NCBI GenBank assembly: GCA_001795455.1
Contig: MGPB01000021.1
Coordinates: forward strand, 124,001-188,000
DNA from: Curvibacter sp. GWA2_63_95
Lineage (GTDB): Bacteria > Pseudomonadota > Gammaproteobacteria > Burkholderiales > Burkholderiaceae_C
Length of the DNA: 64,000 bases
Reading direction: 5' to 3'
In this document: piece by piece, positions 25,433 to 35,983 of the stretch
How positions within the stretch are numbered: the first letter of the stretch is position 1
Layout of the letters: every line of letters starts with the position of its first letter
Notes under the pieces: generated by a model
What the model saw: the letters and a program-made list of their open reading frames with translations, nothing else
What the model was told of the DNA's origin: nothing
Databases searched by the model: none
Made by a program: the position numbers and the translations under genes

Positions 25433-27445
25433 GTGATGCTGACCGATGCCGTAGCGCAGGCCTTGGAGGCGGAGGGTCCTCTCGCGCGGGCAGTCGACGG
25501 CTTCACGCCGCGGGAAGGCCAGCGCGCCATGGCCCAGGCCGTGGCCCAGACGATGGAGCAGGGCGGTGTGCTGGTGGTGGAGGCCGGCACCGGCATTGGA
25601 AAAACATTCGCCTACCTGCTGCCCGCTTTGCTCAGCGGCGGGCGCACCCTGCTGTCCACGGCGACCAAGGCCTTGCAGGACCAGTTATTTGGTCGCGATA
25701 TTCCCCAACTGCTGTCCACTCTGGGCCTGCCATCGCGTGTGGCGCTGCTGAAGGGGCGTGCCAGTTACCTGTGCCTGAGCCGCCTGCAGCAGGCCCGGCA
25801 TAGCGGTGTGTTGCCACGCCCAGCGGACTTGCGGGCTTTGGCATCGGTGGAGCAATGGGCGCAGGTTACGCGCAGCGGCGATTTGGCCGAACTGTCGGTT
25901 CTGGACGAGCGGTCGCCTGTGATTCCGCTGGTCACTTCGACGCGCGACAACTGCACGGGCGCCAAGTGCCCAGAGTTTCAGGGTTGCCATGTGTACCGGG
26001 CCAGACGTGAGGCGATGGTGGCTGACGTGGTAGTGATCAACCACCATCTGTTTTTTGCCGACTGGAACATCCGCGAGTCCGGTGTGGCTGAGTTGCTGCC
26101 AACGGTAAATGCCGTAGTCTTTGACGAAGCGCACCAGCTCAACGAAATTGGTATCCAGTTTCTGGGCCATCAGTTAGGTACGGGCCAGTTGCTGGCCTGG
26201 GGCCGGGACCTGGTGACATTGGGCCTGCTGCATGCGCGCGGTTTTGCCGATTGGCAGGATTTGGCCATGCGTCTTGAAGGCGCATTGGCCGAGTGGCAAT
26301 TGGTGTGCCAAGCCCCAGCTGCGCCGCAAACCCGTTTGCGTTGGGTTGGTGCCGCGCCGCAAGGAATTGCACCCGCGCAGTGGCTGCAAGCCCTGGCGCA
26401 GGTGGACATCGCTTTGGTTGCCGCCACCGCCGCGGTGGCCAACGTGTCGGAAGGTGCAGAGGAGCTTGGGGCCTTGCATGCCAGGGCTCTGGTGTTGGCA
26501 GAGCGGCTGGCGCATTTCCGCCAGCCGCCACCTGAAGGCGGCGTGCGCTGGATTGAGTGTGGGCTGCGTTTGCGAATGCTGGAGTCGCCTTTGACGATTG
26601 CTGACGCGCTGCGTGAGCGGCTGGCGGACCGGGGCGACGCACAGGCCGGACCTGCGTGGGTATTTACATCGGCCACCCTGGGTCATGATTCCGGGCTGGC
26701 TTCGTTTGTGTCAGCGCATGGCTTGGATGGTGCGCGAGTGATGCAGCTTCAAAGCCCTTTTGATTACGCGCGGCAAGCCCGCCTCTATATTCCCGCGGCG
26801 TTTCCTAAACCTTCTGATCCGCACCATAGCGACCAGGTTGCGGAGCTGGTTGCGCAGGCCGGCCGTATCTTGGGTGGGCGCACGCTGGTGCTGACCACCA
26901 CCTTGCGCGCCATGCGGCGTATTGTTCAGGTCTTGCGTGCCCACTTGCCAGCTGACGGCCCAGTAGAAGTGCTGTTGCAGGGCGAGGCCCCCAAGCGGGA
27001 GTTATTGGCCCGTTTTACGGGGGCAGCCGCCACTGGCTACATATTGGTTGCCACCGGCTCGTTTTGGGAGGGCGTGGATGTGCCGGGTGATGCCCTGCAG
27101 ATGGTGGTGATCGACAAAATTCCCTTTGCCCCCCCGGACGACCCGGTGGTGGAGGCGCGTTGTTTGCAACTGGAGGCAGAGGGGAAAAGTGCTTTCACCC
27201 ATTACCAGGTCCCCCAGGCTGCCATGGCCCTCAAGCAGGGTGTGGGGCGCTTGATCCGCCGCGAGACGGACCGCGGCGTGCTGGTGATTTGCGATGTGCG
27301 GCTGTTGCAGATGGGTTATGGCCGAAGTTTGTTGGCCAGCCTGCCTGCCATGCCTCTATTGAGGCAGGAGAGTGAGTTTCTGCAGGCGCTACAGGCGCTT
27401 ACCAAATCTTCCACCACGGATCCGTATTTGTCTTCTCTCCCTTGA
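25433..27445 (+). CDS. DinG/YoaA-type ATP-dependent DNA helicase
   Basis: Superfamily 2 helicase of 670 residues with an iron-sulfur domain, related to DinG, YoaA and the eukaryotic XPD group; likely unwinds DNA 5'-3' in repair. Walker A is EAGTGIGKT near 51 and the DEAH box is FDEAHQLNE near 229. Four candidate Fe-S cysteines stand between them (SYLCL near 113, DNC, AKC and GCH near 172-184). Motif VI is QGVGRLIRRETDRG near 602. Start is GTG or the following ATG. The last 47 bp overlap the end of bamD on the other strand. Confidence 0.9.
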   Translation: MMLTDAVAQALEAEGPLARAVDGFTPREGQRAMAQAVAQTMEQGGVLVVEAGTGIGKTFAYLLPALLSGGRTLLSTATKALQDQLFGRDIPQLLSTLGLPSRVALLKGRASYLCLSRLQQARHSGVLPRPADLRALASVEQWAQVTRSGDLAELSVLDERSPVIPLVTSTRDNCTGAKCPEFQGCHVYRARREAMVADVVVINHHLFFADWNIRESGVAELLPTVNAVVFDEAHQLNEIGIQFLGHQLGTGQLLAWGRDLVTLGLLHARGFADWQDLAMRLEGALAEWQLVCQAPAAPQTRLRWVGAAPQGIAPAQWLQALAQVDIALVAATAAVANVSEGAEELGALHARALVLAERLAHFRQPPPEGGVRWIECGLRLRMLESPLTIADALRERLADRGDAQAGPAWVFTSATLGHDSGLASFVSAHGLDGARVMQLQSPFDYARQARLYIPAAFPKPSDPHHSDQVAELVAQAGRILGGRTLVLTTTLRAMRRIVQVLRAHLPADGPVEVLLQGEAPKRELLARFTGAAATGYILVATGSFWEGVDVPGDALQMVVIDKIPFAPPDDPVVEARCLQLEAEGKSAFTHYQVPQAAMALKQGVGRLIRRETDRGVLVICDVRLLQMGYGRSLLASLPAMPLLRQESEFLQALQALTKSSTTDPYLSSLP

Positions 27446-28205
27446 GCACGTAGTCGGACTGGGGGTAGTTCTTCTCCAGAATCCGCTTTGCATCGTCGCG
27501 CAGTTGTTCCATGCCCAGTGCGTCGTATGACTTGTAGAGGATGAACAGCGCCTCTTCAATGGCCGGTACATCGCGGTAATCAGTGACCGCCTGCTGGGCT
27601 CGGTTGGCTGCAGCAAGGTAGGCGCCGCGCTTGTAGTAGTAACGGGCCACATGCACTTCATATTGGGCCAGTGAACCCACGATGTAGGCCATGCGTTGGC
27701 GGGCATCGGGTGTGTAGCGTGATTCGGGGAAGCGTGTGCTCAATTCTCTAAAGGATTCAAACGATTCCTTTGCTGCTTTCTGGTCACGCTCCGACAGGTC
27801 TTGTTGCGTGATGGAGGAGAGCAGGCCCAGGTCGTCGTTGAAATTGATGATGCCTCTGAGGTAAATGGCGTAATCCAACGCGGGGCTGGCAGGGTGCAGT
27901 TTGACGAAACGATCCAGTGTCGCCAGGGCCTGTGCGGGCTCGGCTGCTTTGTAGTGGGCATAGGCTTTGTCGAGCTGGGCTTGTTGCGCCAATGGCGTAC
28001 CGGCCGCACGGGCTTCCAGTTTTTCGAGCAAGGGAACCGCTTTATCCCATTGGGATGATCCCATTTCGTCTTTGGCTTCAGCATACAGACGGTTGGGGCT
28101 CATGCCGGCCGTCTTGTCAATCGGGGCCGACGAACATCCGGCTACGACCAGCGATACGGCCGCCCATAGTGAGGCATAAACGACCGATAATTTCACACGC
28201 AGCAT
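27399..28205 (-). CDS. bamD: Outer-membrane assembly lipoprotein BamD
   Basis: Essential lipoprotein of the BAM complex, which folds beta-barrel proteins into the outer membrane. The 268 residues start with a lipoprotein signal ending VVAGC near 24, followed by tetratricopeptide-type helices (LYAEAKDEM, YAHYKAAEPAQALATLDRFVKLHP, YYKRGAYLAAANRA). YRDVPAIEEALFILYKSYDALG near 210-230 is typical of BamD. Its start codon is only a few bases from the divergent rluD start, so the two promoters must overlap, as in many proteobacteria. Its 3' end overlaps the helicase gene. Confidence 0.95.
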   Translation of the reverse strand: MLRVKLSVVYASLWAAVSLVVAGCSSAPIDKTAGMSPNRLYAEAKDEMGSSQWDKAVPLLEKLEARAAGTPLAQQAQLDKAYAHYKAAEPAQALATLDRFVKLHPASPALDYAIYLRGIINFNDDLGLLSSITQQDLSERDQKAAKESFESFRELSTRFPESRYTPDARQRMAYIVGSLAQYEVHVARYYYKRGAYLAAANRAQQAVTDYRDVPAIEEALFILYKSYDALGMEQLRDDAKRILEKNYPQSDYVLKGEKTNTDPWWKIW

Positions 28206-28218
28206 CTTGGGGACCTTC

Positions 28219-29250
28219 TTGAATCAGACCGGCGGAATTATATCGACGCACTCCATTGACACCGATTCGGAAGACGAGGTTCTGGATGGGGTCTCTGAAG
28301 TCGAACTCCGTCGTGTGGAGGTGAACCCTGGTCAGCATGGCGAACGGATTGACCGCGCACTTGCCCAAGCTGCCGGCGAATTCTCCAGGAATTACCTGCA
28401 GCAGTTGATTGAGGAGGGGGCTGTATCTCTTAACGGTCATCCGGTGGGCAAGCCGGCGCAGCGGGTCAAGGCAGGTGACGCAATTGCAGTGGAATTGCGG
28501 CCTACCCAGCAGAGCCAGGCCTTCAAGGCCCAGCCCATGGAGTTGGCGGTAGTCTATGAAGATGCCCACGTACTGGTGATCAATAAACCTGCGGGTCTGG
28601 TCGTGCATCCGGCGCCCGGCAACTGGAGCGGAACCCTGCTCAACGGCTTGTTGGCCAGAGACCCCCAATTCGCCAGTGTTCCGAGGGCTGGCATTGTTCA
28701 CCGTTTGGATAAAGACACCAGTGGTTTGATGGTCGTGGCTCGAACCCGGACGGCCATGGACGCCTTGGTCAAGGCCATTGCGGCCCGGGAAGTCAGTCGG
28801 CAGTACCTGGCTTTGGCACAACGTCCTTGGAAAGGGGCGGCGCAAGTGACAGTGGACAAGCCGATTGGCCGGGATCCACGCAACCGCCTGCGCATGGCTG
28901 TGGTGGATCTGTCGCAGTCCCCAGGCAAGCCGGCCCGCACCGATGTATTCTGGCAGGCCAATTCCGTGACGGGTTGCTGGGTGCGTTGCGCTTTGCATAC
29001 GGGGCGGACCCACCAAATCCGGGTGCACATGGCCTCGCTGGGGCATCCCTTGGTCGGCGATGCGTTGTACGGCGGCAGCCCGGAACCCGGTATGAACCGG
29101 CAAGCCCTGCATGCATTTCGATTGGCTTTCCACCACCCGGTCACAGGGGTTTGGCAAGAATTCCATGCCGAACCAGCTGCTGATTTTCTGGCGCTGCTGG
29201 CCCTATGGGGGCTCAGCTACAATCCGGGTGCAGGTCCGGGAGGACACTGA
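28219..29250 (+). CDS. rluD: 23S rRNA pseudouridine synthase RluD
   Basis: Makes pseudouridines in helix 69 of 23S rRNA. It has an N-terminal S4 RNA-binding domain (ERIDRALAQAAGEFSRNYLQQLIEEGAV) and a catalytic domain with HRLDKDTSGLMVVA near residue 160, whose aspartate is the nucleophile. No ATG is available: TTG at 28219 has GGGGA 5 bases upstream and is preferred over TTG at 28207, but the start remains uncertain. About 343 residues. It is divergent from bamD, an order conserved in many proteobacteria. Confidence 0.92.
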   Translation: MNQTGGIISTHSIDTDSEDEVLDGVSEVELRRVEVNPGQHGERIDRALAQAAGEFSRNYLQQLIEEGAVSLNGHPVGKPAQRVKAGDAIAVELRPTQQSQAFKAQPMELAVVYEDAHVLVINKPAGLVVHPAPGNWSGTLLNGLLARDPQFASVPRAGIVHRLDKDTSGLMVVARTRTAMDALVKAIAAREVSRQYLALAQRPWKGAAQVTVDKPIGRDPRNRLRMAVVDLSQSPGKPARTDVFWQANSVTGCWVRCALHTGRTHQIRVHMASLGHPLVGDALYGGSPEPGMNRQALHAFRLAFHHPVTGVWQEFHAEPAADFLALLALWGLSYNPGAGPGGH

Positions 29251-29366
29251 TAAGCCCGAGCTAGCCGCTTGTGGTCCGACACCCATGCGCTGACGACGCG
29301 CTGTTTGCCAACGACGATCGCTGTGATCGCTCAATTTGCTGGTGACTTTTTCGAAACGCCCTGACT

Positions 29367-30038
29367 ATGAACATGGTCGATGCCAAGCGAGTCCTGGAGA
29401 CCGCCCTGATGTGTGCCCAACAACCTCTGCCGCTGAAAAACATGCGGGAGTTGTTTGCGGATGCGATTGGTGTGGACTCCATCAAGCAGATGTTGGAAGA
29501 TCTGCGCAATGACTGGGCCGGGCGTGGCATGGAGTTGGTGAGTGTTGCTACCGGCTGGCGCTTTCAGAGCCGCCCTGAAATGCGTGAGTTCCTGGATCGG
29601 TTGCACCCGGAAAAACCGCCCAAATACACGCGCGCCACGCTGGAAACGCTGGCCATCATTGCCTACCGGCAGCCTGTCACCCGTGGGGACATGGAAGATA
29701 TCCGCGGGGTGACCATCAGTTCGTTGTTGATCAAACAACTGGAAGACCGTGGTTGGGTGGAAGTGATTGGTCACCGTGAGGCTCCCGGCCGACCGGCTTT
29801 GTTCGCCACCACCAAGCAGTTTCTGGACGATCTTGGTCTGGCATCCTTGGACCAGTTGCCTCTGTTGGAGCATCCCGCGCAGGCGGGTGACGCCTTGGAG
29901 GATCTGGCATCTGCCATGGAAGAGCCCGCCGTGGCGGCGCTCAACGTGCCCACTGCAAACGACGCAGGACCCCAAATGACCATGTCCCTCGACGCACACA
30001 TTACCCCTGAACCTGAAATGGGTCCCTCACATGAATGA
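29367..30038 (+). CDS. scpB: Segregation and condensation protein B
   Basis: Winged-helix partner of the SMC-ScpA condensin. The 223 residues hold two winged helices (about 5-75 and 90-165), with the family stretch RATLETLAIIAYRQPVTRGDMEDIRGV near 90 and GRPALFATTKQFLDDLGL near 145. After residue 165 the chain becomes low-complexity and is not conserved in the family. scpA is not in this neighbourhood. It overlaps the following rluB by 8 bp, so these two are coupled. Confidence 0.94.
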   Translation: MNMVDAKRVLETALMCAQQPLPLKNMRELFADAIGVDSIKQMLEDLRNDWAGRGMELVSVATGWRFQSRPEMREFLDRLHPEKPPKYTRATLETLAIIAYRQPVTRGDMEDIRGVTISSLLIKQLEDRGWVEVIGHREAPGRPALFATTKQFLDDLGLASLDQLPLLEHPAQAGDALEDLASAMEEPAVAALNVPTANDAGPQMTMSLDAHITPEPEMGPSHE

Positions 30039-31299
30039 CGTCTCCGAACCCCTGCCTTCTGACGCTGCCGATTTGCAGGCGAACGGTCCTGAAGCGGGAA
30101 TAAGCCCGGCACCAGCTGGGCAACCCGCCGTCGCTGGCGACAGCGCTGTGTACCGCTTTGAGGACGTGGTGTCTGGTCAATTTGATGCGGACGATGCCCT
30201 GGAGGCGCTGGCTCCCCCAAAGCGGGTGCTGCTGCCGCAGGCTGAAACCCCCAAGTTGCACAAGGTGCTGGCACAGTCAGGCATGGGCTCGCGCCTGGAG
30301 ATGGAGCAACTCATTCTGGAGGGGCGTATTTCCGTCAACAACGAGCCGGCCCACATAGGTCAACGCATCCAGTTTGGAGACAGCATCAAGGTCAACGGCA
30401 AGCCGATTCGCTACCGAATCGATCCACCGCCGCCCCGCGTGATTGCGTACCACAAGCCCGCAGGCGAGGTGGTGACCCATGATGATCCTCAGAATCGACC
30501 TACCGTATTCCGTAAGTTGCCCAAGTTGCAGCAAGGCAAGTGGCAGTCTGTCGGACGTCTGGACCTGAATACCGAGGGGCTCCTGCTCTTCACCAGCTCG
30601 GGTGAGCTGGCCAACAGTCTGATGCACCCGCGTTTTGGCCTGGAGCGCGAATACGCGGTGCGTGTGTTGGGGGCCTTGAACAAGGAAGAAAAGCAGGCTT
30701 TGCTGGATGGTGTTCAGCTTGACGACGGTATGGCGCAATTCGGCTCCATCGAAGAGGGCGGTGGAGAGGGGTCCAACTGCTGGTACCGGGTCACGATTTC
30801 CGAAGGCCGTAACCGCGAGGTGCGCCGCATGCTGGAGTCTGTAGGTCATGCTGTGAGCCGCCTGATCCGTATTCGCTACGGAGCCATGGTGCTGCCACGG
30901 GGGTTGAAGCGTGGTGCCTGGATGGAGCTGGATGACGGGGACATCCGTGCCCTGGCGCAAGCGGCGGGTACCGCGCGTCCCCGTGCCGACGGCCTTGCCG
31001 AGGGGGCGGGGCGTCCTGCCAAGGCACCTGGTAACCGTAATCCTGCCCGCGGCCGGTCTGCGGGTGGTCGGGGACCTTCTTATCCCAAAGCCAGTGCTGC
31101 TCCAGGTACGAATGCCGGGCGTGGTGCCGGTGGTCGCAAGGACAAACCAGCAGATCGCCAGGCAGGCGCCCAGCCCGACCCCATGAAAACGGCATTCGGC
31201 TATATCGGTGCAGACAGCTTTTCGCGTCAGCGCCAAGACGGCGCAGGCCGCCCCCGCGGCGGGCAAGGTGGGCAGCGTCGAGGCGGTCGAAACCGCTAA
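30031..31299 (+). CDS. rluB: 23S rRNA pseudouridine synthase RluB
   Basis: Pseudouridine synthase for 23S rRNA position 2605. In order: an acidic N-terminal extension of about 70 residues; an S4 domain (KLHKVLAQSGMGSRLEMEQLILEGRISVN, near 73-105); the catalytic domain with GRLDLNTEGLLLFT near 172; and a C-terminal tail (about 320-422) rich in Gly, Arg, Pro and Lys. Such basic tails are common in beta-proteobacterial RluB proteins and probably bind RNA non-specifically. The total of 422 residues is longer than the E. coli protein because of both extensions. Confidence 0.92.
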   Translation: MNDVSEPLPSDAADLQANGPEAGISPAPAGQPAVAGDSAVYRFEDVVSGQFDADDALEALAPPKRVLLPQAETPKLHKVLAQSGMGSRLEMEQLILEGRISVNNEPAHIGQRIQFGDSIKVNGKPIRYRIDPPPPRVIAYHKPAGEVVTHDDPQNRPTVFRKLPKLQQGKWQSVGRLDLNTEGLLLFTSSGELANSLMHPRFGLEREYAVRVLGALNKEEKQALLDGVQLDDGMAQFGSIEEGGGEGSNCWYRVTISEGRNREVRRMLESVGHAVSRLIRIRYGAMVLPRGLKRGAWMELDDGDIRALAQAAGTARPRADGLAEGAGRPAKAPGNRNPARGRSAGGRGPSYPKASAAPGTNAGRGAGGRKDKPADRQAGAQPDPMKTAFGYIGADSFSRQRQDGAGRPRGGQGGQRRGGRNR

Positions 31300-31367
31300 T
31301 CACAGTGTAAAATCCAGCGCTTTGCCTCTGCTGGGGTAAATGTCTCTTCATTCATAACAGGAATCCT

Positions 31368-31793
31368 ATGGCTATCGAACGCACACTCTCCATCATCAAG
31401 CCCGACGCAGTTGCCAAAAACGTAGTCGGTCAAATCTACGCCCGCTTTGAAGCGGCTGGCCTGAAGGTCGTGGCTGCACGCATGGCACACCTGTCCCGTG
31501 GTGAGGCAGAGGCGTTCTACGCAGTGCACAAAGCACGTCCTTTTTTCAAGGATCTGGTGGATTTCATGATCTCCGGTCCTGTGATGATCCAAGCCCTGGA
31601 AGGTGAAAACGCCATCCTGAAGAACCGTGACCTGATGGGTGCAACCGATCCCAAGAAGGCCGCTCCCGGCACCATTCGCGCTGACTTCGCCGATAGCATC
31701 GATGCCAATGCTGTGCACGGTTCTGACGCTGCTGAAACCGCTGCCGTCGAAATCGCGTTCTTCTTCGCTGGCATGAACGTTTACTCTCGCTAA
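31368..31793 (+). CDS. ndk: Nucleoside diphosphate kinase
   Basis: Balances nucleoside triphosphate pools by transferring phosphate between NTPs and NDPs through a phospho-histidine. The 141 residues are standard for the family. [15 protein letters not shown] opens the protein, and NAVHGSDA near 115 contains the catalytic histidine H117. It heads the long housekeeping block, 8 bp before rlmN; AGGAAT stands before the ATG. Confidence 0.97.
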   Translation: MAIERTLSIIKPDAVAKNVVGQIYARFEAAGLKVVAARMAHLSRGEAEAFYAVHKARPFFKDLVDFMISGPVMIQALEGENAILKNRDLMGATDPKKAAPGTIRADFADSIDANAVHGSDAAETAAVEIAFFFAGMNVYSR

Positions 31794-31801
31794 GACATGC
31801 A

Positions 31802-32962
31802 ATGACGGCCAATCTTCTTGAATTCGATCTTGAGGGATTGGCCGCCTTTTGTGAACGGCTCGGAGAAAAGCGTTTTCGGGCCACCCAGTTGTTTCGCTGG
31901 ATTCACCAGAGAGGCGCCTCATCCTTTGATGACATGAGCGACCTTGCCAAGTCTTTGCGTGAAAAGCTGAAGACTTGTGCAGAAATGAAGCCGCTGGCTG
32001 TGATCACCCAGCACCTGTCGGGGGATGGCACCATCAAGTGGCTATTCGATGTTGGTGCCGGTGATGCGGTGGAAGCAGTCTTCATCCCTGAAGATGATCG
32101 TGGCACCTTGTGCATTTCTTCGCAAGCCGGTTGCGCCGTTGGATGCCGTTTTTGCTCTACCGGGCACCAGGGCTTTAGCCGGAACCTGACCACGGGTGAA
32201 ATCATTGCGCAGTTGTGGTTTGCCGAGCATTTTTTGCGTAAGCACCTAGGTGTCAACCAGCGTGTCATTTCCAATGTGGTGATGATGGGCATGGGAGAGC
32301 CATTGCAGAACTATGCAGCCTTGGTCCCCGCGCTGCAAGTCATGCTCAATGACAACGCCTATGGGCTCTCACGTCGTCGGGTCACAGTTTCCACTTCGGG
32401 CGTGGTTCCCATGATGGATCGCCTGGGGGCAGATTGCCCGGTGGCTTTGGCCGTGTCTCTTCATGCCCCCAATGATGTTTTACGGGACAACTTGGTTCCC
32501 CTGAACCGCAAGTACCCCTTGGCAGAGTTGCTGGATGCATGCCGTCGCTATTTGGCATTTGCACCCCGGGACTTCATTACCTTTGAATACTGCATGCTCG
32601 ATGGTGTCAACGACACGCCTGCGCATGCGCGAGAGCTGGTTGCGCTGGTGCGCCCCGTGGATGGGGCTGCTGTTTCCTGCAAGTTCAACCTGATTCCTTT
32701 CAATCCGTTCCCGGCCTCCGGTCTCAAGCGCTCCAGTGCAGCACAGGTGCAAGCCTTCTCTAAGATTTTGAGTGACGCCGGCATCGTGACAACGGTGCGT
32801 AAAACACGGGGTGACGACATTGACGCGGCCTGTGGTCAGTTAGCTGGTGATGTTAAAGACCGTACTGACGTTGCGAAGCGCATTTCCAAGCAGCGAACCG
32901 TTATGCTCCAGCCGGTAATGGACATTGCTCGCACTGAGCCGACAAAGGGGACCGATGCCTGA
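31802..32962 (+). CDS. rlmN: Dual-specificity RNA methyltransferase RlmN
   Basis: Radical-SAM enzyme that methylates C2 of A2503 in 23S rRNA and A37 in some tRNAs. The [4Fe-4S] cysteines are C111, C115 and C118 in [11 protein letters not shown]. Further family marks are [10 protein letters not shown] near 163, VSLHAPND near 218, and the C-terminal [15 protein letters not shown] whose cysteine (near 346) takes part in methyl transfer. The length of 386 residues is usual. The start of the downstream pilF lies within its last 8 bp. Confidence 0.96.
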   Translation: MTANLLEFDLEGLAAFCERLGEKRFRATQLFRWIHQRGASSFDDMSDLAKSLREKLKTCAEMKPLAVITQHLSGDGTIKWLFDVGAGDAVEAVFIPEDDRGTLCISSQAGCAVGCRFCSTGHQGFSRNLTTGEIIAQLWFAEHFLRKHLGVNQRVISNVVMMGMGEPLQNYAALVPALQVMLNDNAYGLSRRRVTVSTSGVVPMMDRLGADCPVALAVSLHAPNDVLRDNLVPLNRKYPLAELLDACRRYLAFAPRDFITFEYCMLDGVNDTPAHARELVALVRPVDGAAVSCKFNLIPFNPFPASGLKRSSAAQVQAFSKILSDAGIVTTVRKTRGDDIDAACGQLAGDVKDRTDVAKRISKQRTVMLQPVMDIARTEPTKGTDA

Positions 32963-33782
32963 TTTGCTTTTTTCTGCCCGATCGCTGTGGCGCTGCCTGG
33001 TCGGCTCCGTGGTGCTCGGCGTCTTGGTGTCGGTGGTGGCGGGCTGTGCCTCCAGCGCGTCGCCCGCAGCGCCTGGAAGTGATTTACTGACTGAGTCGGA
33101 TGAGACGTTGGCCCGCAAGCGCGCGCGTATCCGCCTGGAGTTGGCGGTGGGTTATTACAACAATGGGCAGACGACCATCGCGTTGGACGAATTGAAGCAA
33201 TCGATTGCTGCAGATCCTACGCTGCTTGAGGCGCACAATTTACGCGGGCTTATTTACATGCGTTTGAATGATGCCTCTTTGGCGGAGGAGAGTTTTCGCA
33301 AAGCTCTGCAAATCAATCCACAGGCATCTTCGGTACAGCACAACTTGGGTTGGATGTTGTGTCAACAGGGTCGAATGGTCGAGTCGAATCGCCAATTCCT
33401 CGCCGCTATCGCGGAACCGAGTTATGTGGACAAGGCTAAATCCTGGATGACCATGGGTGTTTGTCAGGCCAAAGCTGGGCAAGCTGCGGAAGCGGAGGCC
33501 AGTTTGCAACGAGCGTATGAGCTGGACGCAAGCAGCCCCGTGACGGGTTACAACTTGGCACTCGTGTTGTTTCAGCGTGCTGAATATGTGCGCTCACAGT
33601 TCTATATCCGCCGTATCAATAACGGCGATTTGGCCAACGCAGAGTCTTTGTGGTTGGGGATTAAGGTGGAACAGCGGCTAGGTAATCGTGATGCCGTTGC
33701 GCAGTTGGGTGCGCAGCTGCGCAAGCGGTTTCCACAGTCCAAAGAGCTAGGCCTGTTTGAACGTGGGGCATTCGATGAGTGA
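32955..33782 (+). CDS. pilF: Type IV pilus biogenesis lipoprotein PilF/PilW
   Basis: Outer-membrane lipoprotein that helps assemble the PilQ secretin. From the ATG at 32955 it has 275 residues with a lipoprotein signal ending VVAGC (C31), then tetratricopeptide repeats: [47 protein letters not shown], and further units to about 235. AAAGGGG just before 32955 decides for this start over the upstream frame. It overlaps rlmN and the next gene by 8 bp each, so translation is probably coupled. Confidence 0.93.
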   Translation: MPDLLFSARSLWRCLVGSVVLGVLVSVVAGCASSASPAAPGSDLLTESDETLARKRARIRLELAVGYYNNGQTTIALDELKQSIAADPTLLEAHNLRGLIYMRLNDASLAEESFRKALQINPQASSVQHNLGWMLCQQGRMVESNRQFLAAIAEPSYVDKAKSWMTMGVCQAKAGQAAEAEASLQRAYELDASSPVTGYNLALVLFQRAEYVRSQFYIRRINNGDLANAESLWLGIKVEQRLGNRDAVAQLGAQLRKRFPQSKELGLFERGAFDE

Positions 33783-34704
33783 AGTCAGTTCTTTGCCTGT
33801 AATTGATTCGGCTGCGCCAGACGAGTCGCCAGTTCCTGCCACGGCTGGAGCGTTGTTGCGCGCTGCACGTGAGGCTGCCGGTCTGCATGTGGCTGCGTTG
33901 GCTGTGTCTATGAAGGTGCCGGTCAAGAAACTCGAAGCACTGGAGGCGGATCGTTTTGATTTGCTGCCAGATGCCGTTTTTGTTCGAGCGCTTGCATCCA
34001 GTGTGTGCCGTGCCCTTAAGGTAGACCCGGCGCCTGTGTTATCCAAATTGCCACACCAGCATGTGCCACGCTTGGGTGCCAGCGAAGGAGGCATCAATGC
34101 ACCCTTTCATGCAGCAGGAGAAGGTCGTGCCCTGTCAGTGCCTGCTGCGCTCAGGCAACCGGCAGTCTTGGTCGTCATGCTCTTGTTGGTTGCCGCATTG
34201 GCCGTTCTTTTATTCCCGGAGTGGCAGGCCGACGTGACGCCCGATGAGGTCTCTCTTCCTTCAGAGGCTGTGCAAGTGATGCCAGTTGCTCCAAACACGG
34301 CACCTGATCCTGCGCCATCGCTTGTTGTAGAGCCGGTTGCGCCGACAGTCGCGGTGGCTGCCTCGGAGCCAGTTGTATCGCTGGCACCTCCGCTCGCTGT
34401 AGTGGTACCAGTGGCGTCCGCGCCTGCGATCAGAGTTGCGAGTGCGCCTTTATCTGTGTCTGTTGTCGGGCAGCAAGTGGTGTTCCGTGTGAGGGGCCCT
34501 TCGTGGGTAGAGGTTACCGATGCCAAAGGCCAGGTGTTGATGCGCAGAAATTTGACGCAGGGTGATGAGACCGGCGTTTCTGGGGCACTGCCCCTGTCGG
34601 TAGTCGTCGGGCGTGCTGACGTTACCGATGTTGATGTGAAGGGCAAGCCCTTCAGTCTTGCTGCGATTGCCAAAGACAATGTCGCGCGATTTGAGGTGAA
34701 GTAG
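33775..34704 (+). CDS. rodZ: RodZ-like cytoskeletal membrane protein
   Basis: Single-pass inner-membrane protein that links MreB to the envelope. It has an N-terminal helix-turn-helix domain ([36 protein letters not shown], about 25-60), a transmembrane helix near 122-145 ([17 protein letters not shown]), a Pro/Ala/Val-rich periplasmic linker, and a C-terminal DUF4115 beta domain near 230-305 ([18 protein letters not shown]). The ATG at 33775 is preferred because GTGGGG precedes it. About 309 residues. The position between pilF and ispG is conserved in many proteobacteria. Confidence 0.92.
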   Translation: MSEVSSLPVIDSAAPDESPVPATAGALLRAAREAAGLHVAALAVSMKVPVKKLEALEADRFDLLPDAVFVRALASSVCRALKVDPAPVLSKLPHQHVPRLGASEGGINAPFHAAGEGRALSVPAALRQPAVLVVMLLLVAALAVLLFPEWQADVTPDEVSLPSEAVQVMPVAPNTAPDPAPSLVVEPVAPTVAVAASEPVVSLAPPLAVVVPVASAPAIRVASAPLSVSVVGQQVVFRVRGPSWVEVTDAKGQVLMRRNLTQGDETGVSGALPLSVVVGRADVTDVDVKGKPFSLAAIAKDNVARFEVK

Positions 34705-35972
34705 TGCAAAACGTTTCTCCTATTCCAATCGTCAGCCCCCAATTGCGGGACTCTTTGCAGGCCCGGGTGGTGTGGGGCGGTAACGTGGTGACCGTGGGCG
34801 GTGGTGCGCCAGTTCGCATCCAATCCATGACCAACACAGATACGGTGGATGCGATTGGTACAGCGATCCAGGTCAAGGAATTGGCATTGGCGGGCTCTGA
34901 AATGGTGCGCATTACCGTGAATACCCCCGAGGCGGCGCAGGCCGTGCCTTACATCCGTGAGCAGTTGGATCGCATGGGTATAGAGGTGCCGCTTGTGGGT
35001 GATTTTCACTACAACGGCCATCGGCTGCTCAGCGAGTTTCCTGATTGCGCACAGGCACTGTCGAAATACCGCATCAACCCAGGCAATGTGGGGAAGGGCG
35101 ACAAGCGTGACAAGCAGTTTGGCCAAATGATTGAGGCCGCTGTGAAGTGGGACAAGGCGGTACGCATTGGTGTGAACTGGGGCAGTTTGGACCAGGAGTT
35201 GTTGGCGTCTCTGATGGATGACAACAGCAAGCGCACCGCCCCTTGGGATGCCAAGCAGGTGATGTATGAGGCTCTGATTCTCTCGGCCTTGGAGTCCGCC
35301 GAACGTGCCCAAGAGATCGGCCTGTCTGCAGCGCAAATCATTCTCTCTTGTAAGGTCAGCGGCGTGCAGGACCTGATTGCGGTCTACCGGGCTTTGGCAC
35401 AGCGTTCACGCTATGCCTTGCACTTGGGGCTGACTGAGGCAGGCATGGGTACCAAAGGCACAGTGGCATCCACTGCCGCATTGGCTGTGCTTTTGCAAGA
35501 CGGTATAGGCGACACCATCCGTGTTTCCCTGACACCAGCCCCTGGTGAAGCACGGACACAGGAAGTCGTCGTTGCCTCCGAAATCTTGCAGTCCTTGGGT
35601 TTGCGCAAGTTTGTACCCAGTGTGACCGCCTGTCCGGGGTGTGGGCGCACGACGAGCACAACCTTTCAGGAGCTCACCAAGCAGATTGATGACTTCCTGC
35701 GCGAAAAAATGCCGGTTTGGCGCTCAACCTATCCAGGTGTGGAAGGCCTCAAGGTCGCGGTGATGGGCTGTATCGTGAACGGTCCTGGTGAAAGTAAGCA
35801 CGCAGATATCGGGATCAGTTTGCCCGGTACGGGAGAGGCCCCCGCCGCCCCGGTTTTTATTGATGGTGAAAAGCGCATGACGCTTCGCGGCGATGCGATT
35901 GCCGCTGAGTTCCAGACGGTGGTCGAAGACTACATTCGACAACGCTTTGCGCCGTCTTCCCACAACACTTGA
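34704..35972 (+). CDS. ispG: 4-hydroxy-3-methylbut-2-enyl diphosphate synthase
   Basis: Iron-sulfur enzyme of the non-mevalonate isoprenoid pathway, converting the cyclic diphosphate MEcPP into HMBPP. The 422 residues include [10 protein letters not shown] near 37, and the cluster cysteines in CPGCGRT near 310 and [10 protein letters not shown] near 352. This is the longer beta/gamma-proteobacterial form with an insert after residue 200. It starts with a GTG whose G is the last base of the rodZ stop codon, so the two are tightly coupled. Confidence 0.96.
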   Translation: MQNVSPIPIVSPQLRDSLQARVVWGGNVVTVGGGAPVRIQSMTNTDTVDAIGTAIQVKELALAGSEMVRITVNTPEAAQAVPYIREQLDRMGIEVPLVGDFHYNGHRLLSEFPDCAQALSKYRINPGNVGKGDKRDKQFGQMIEAAVKWDKAVRIGVNWGSLDQELLASLMDDNSKRTAPWDAKQVMYEALILSALESAERAQEIGLSAAQIILSCKVSGVQDLIAVYRALAQRSRYALHLGLTEAGMGTKGTVASTAALAVLLQDGIGDTIRVSLTPAPGEARTQEVVVASEILQSLGLRKFVPSVTACPGCGRTTSTTFQELTKQIDDFLREKMPVWRSTYPGVEGLKVAVMGCIVNGPGESKHADIGISLPGTGEAPAAPVFIDGEKRMTLRGDAIAAEFQTVVEDYIRQRFAPSSHNT

Positions 35973-35983
35973 TTTGATTGCAT

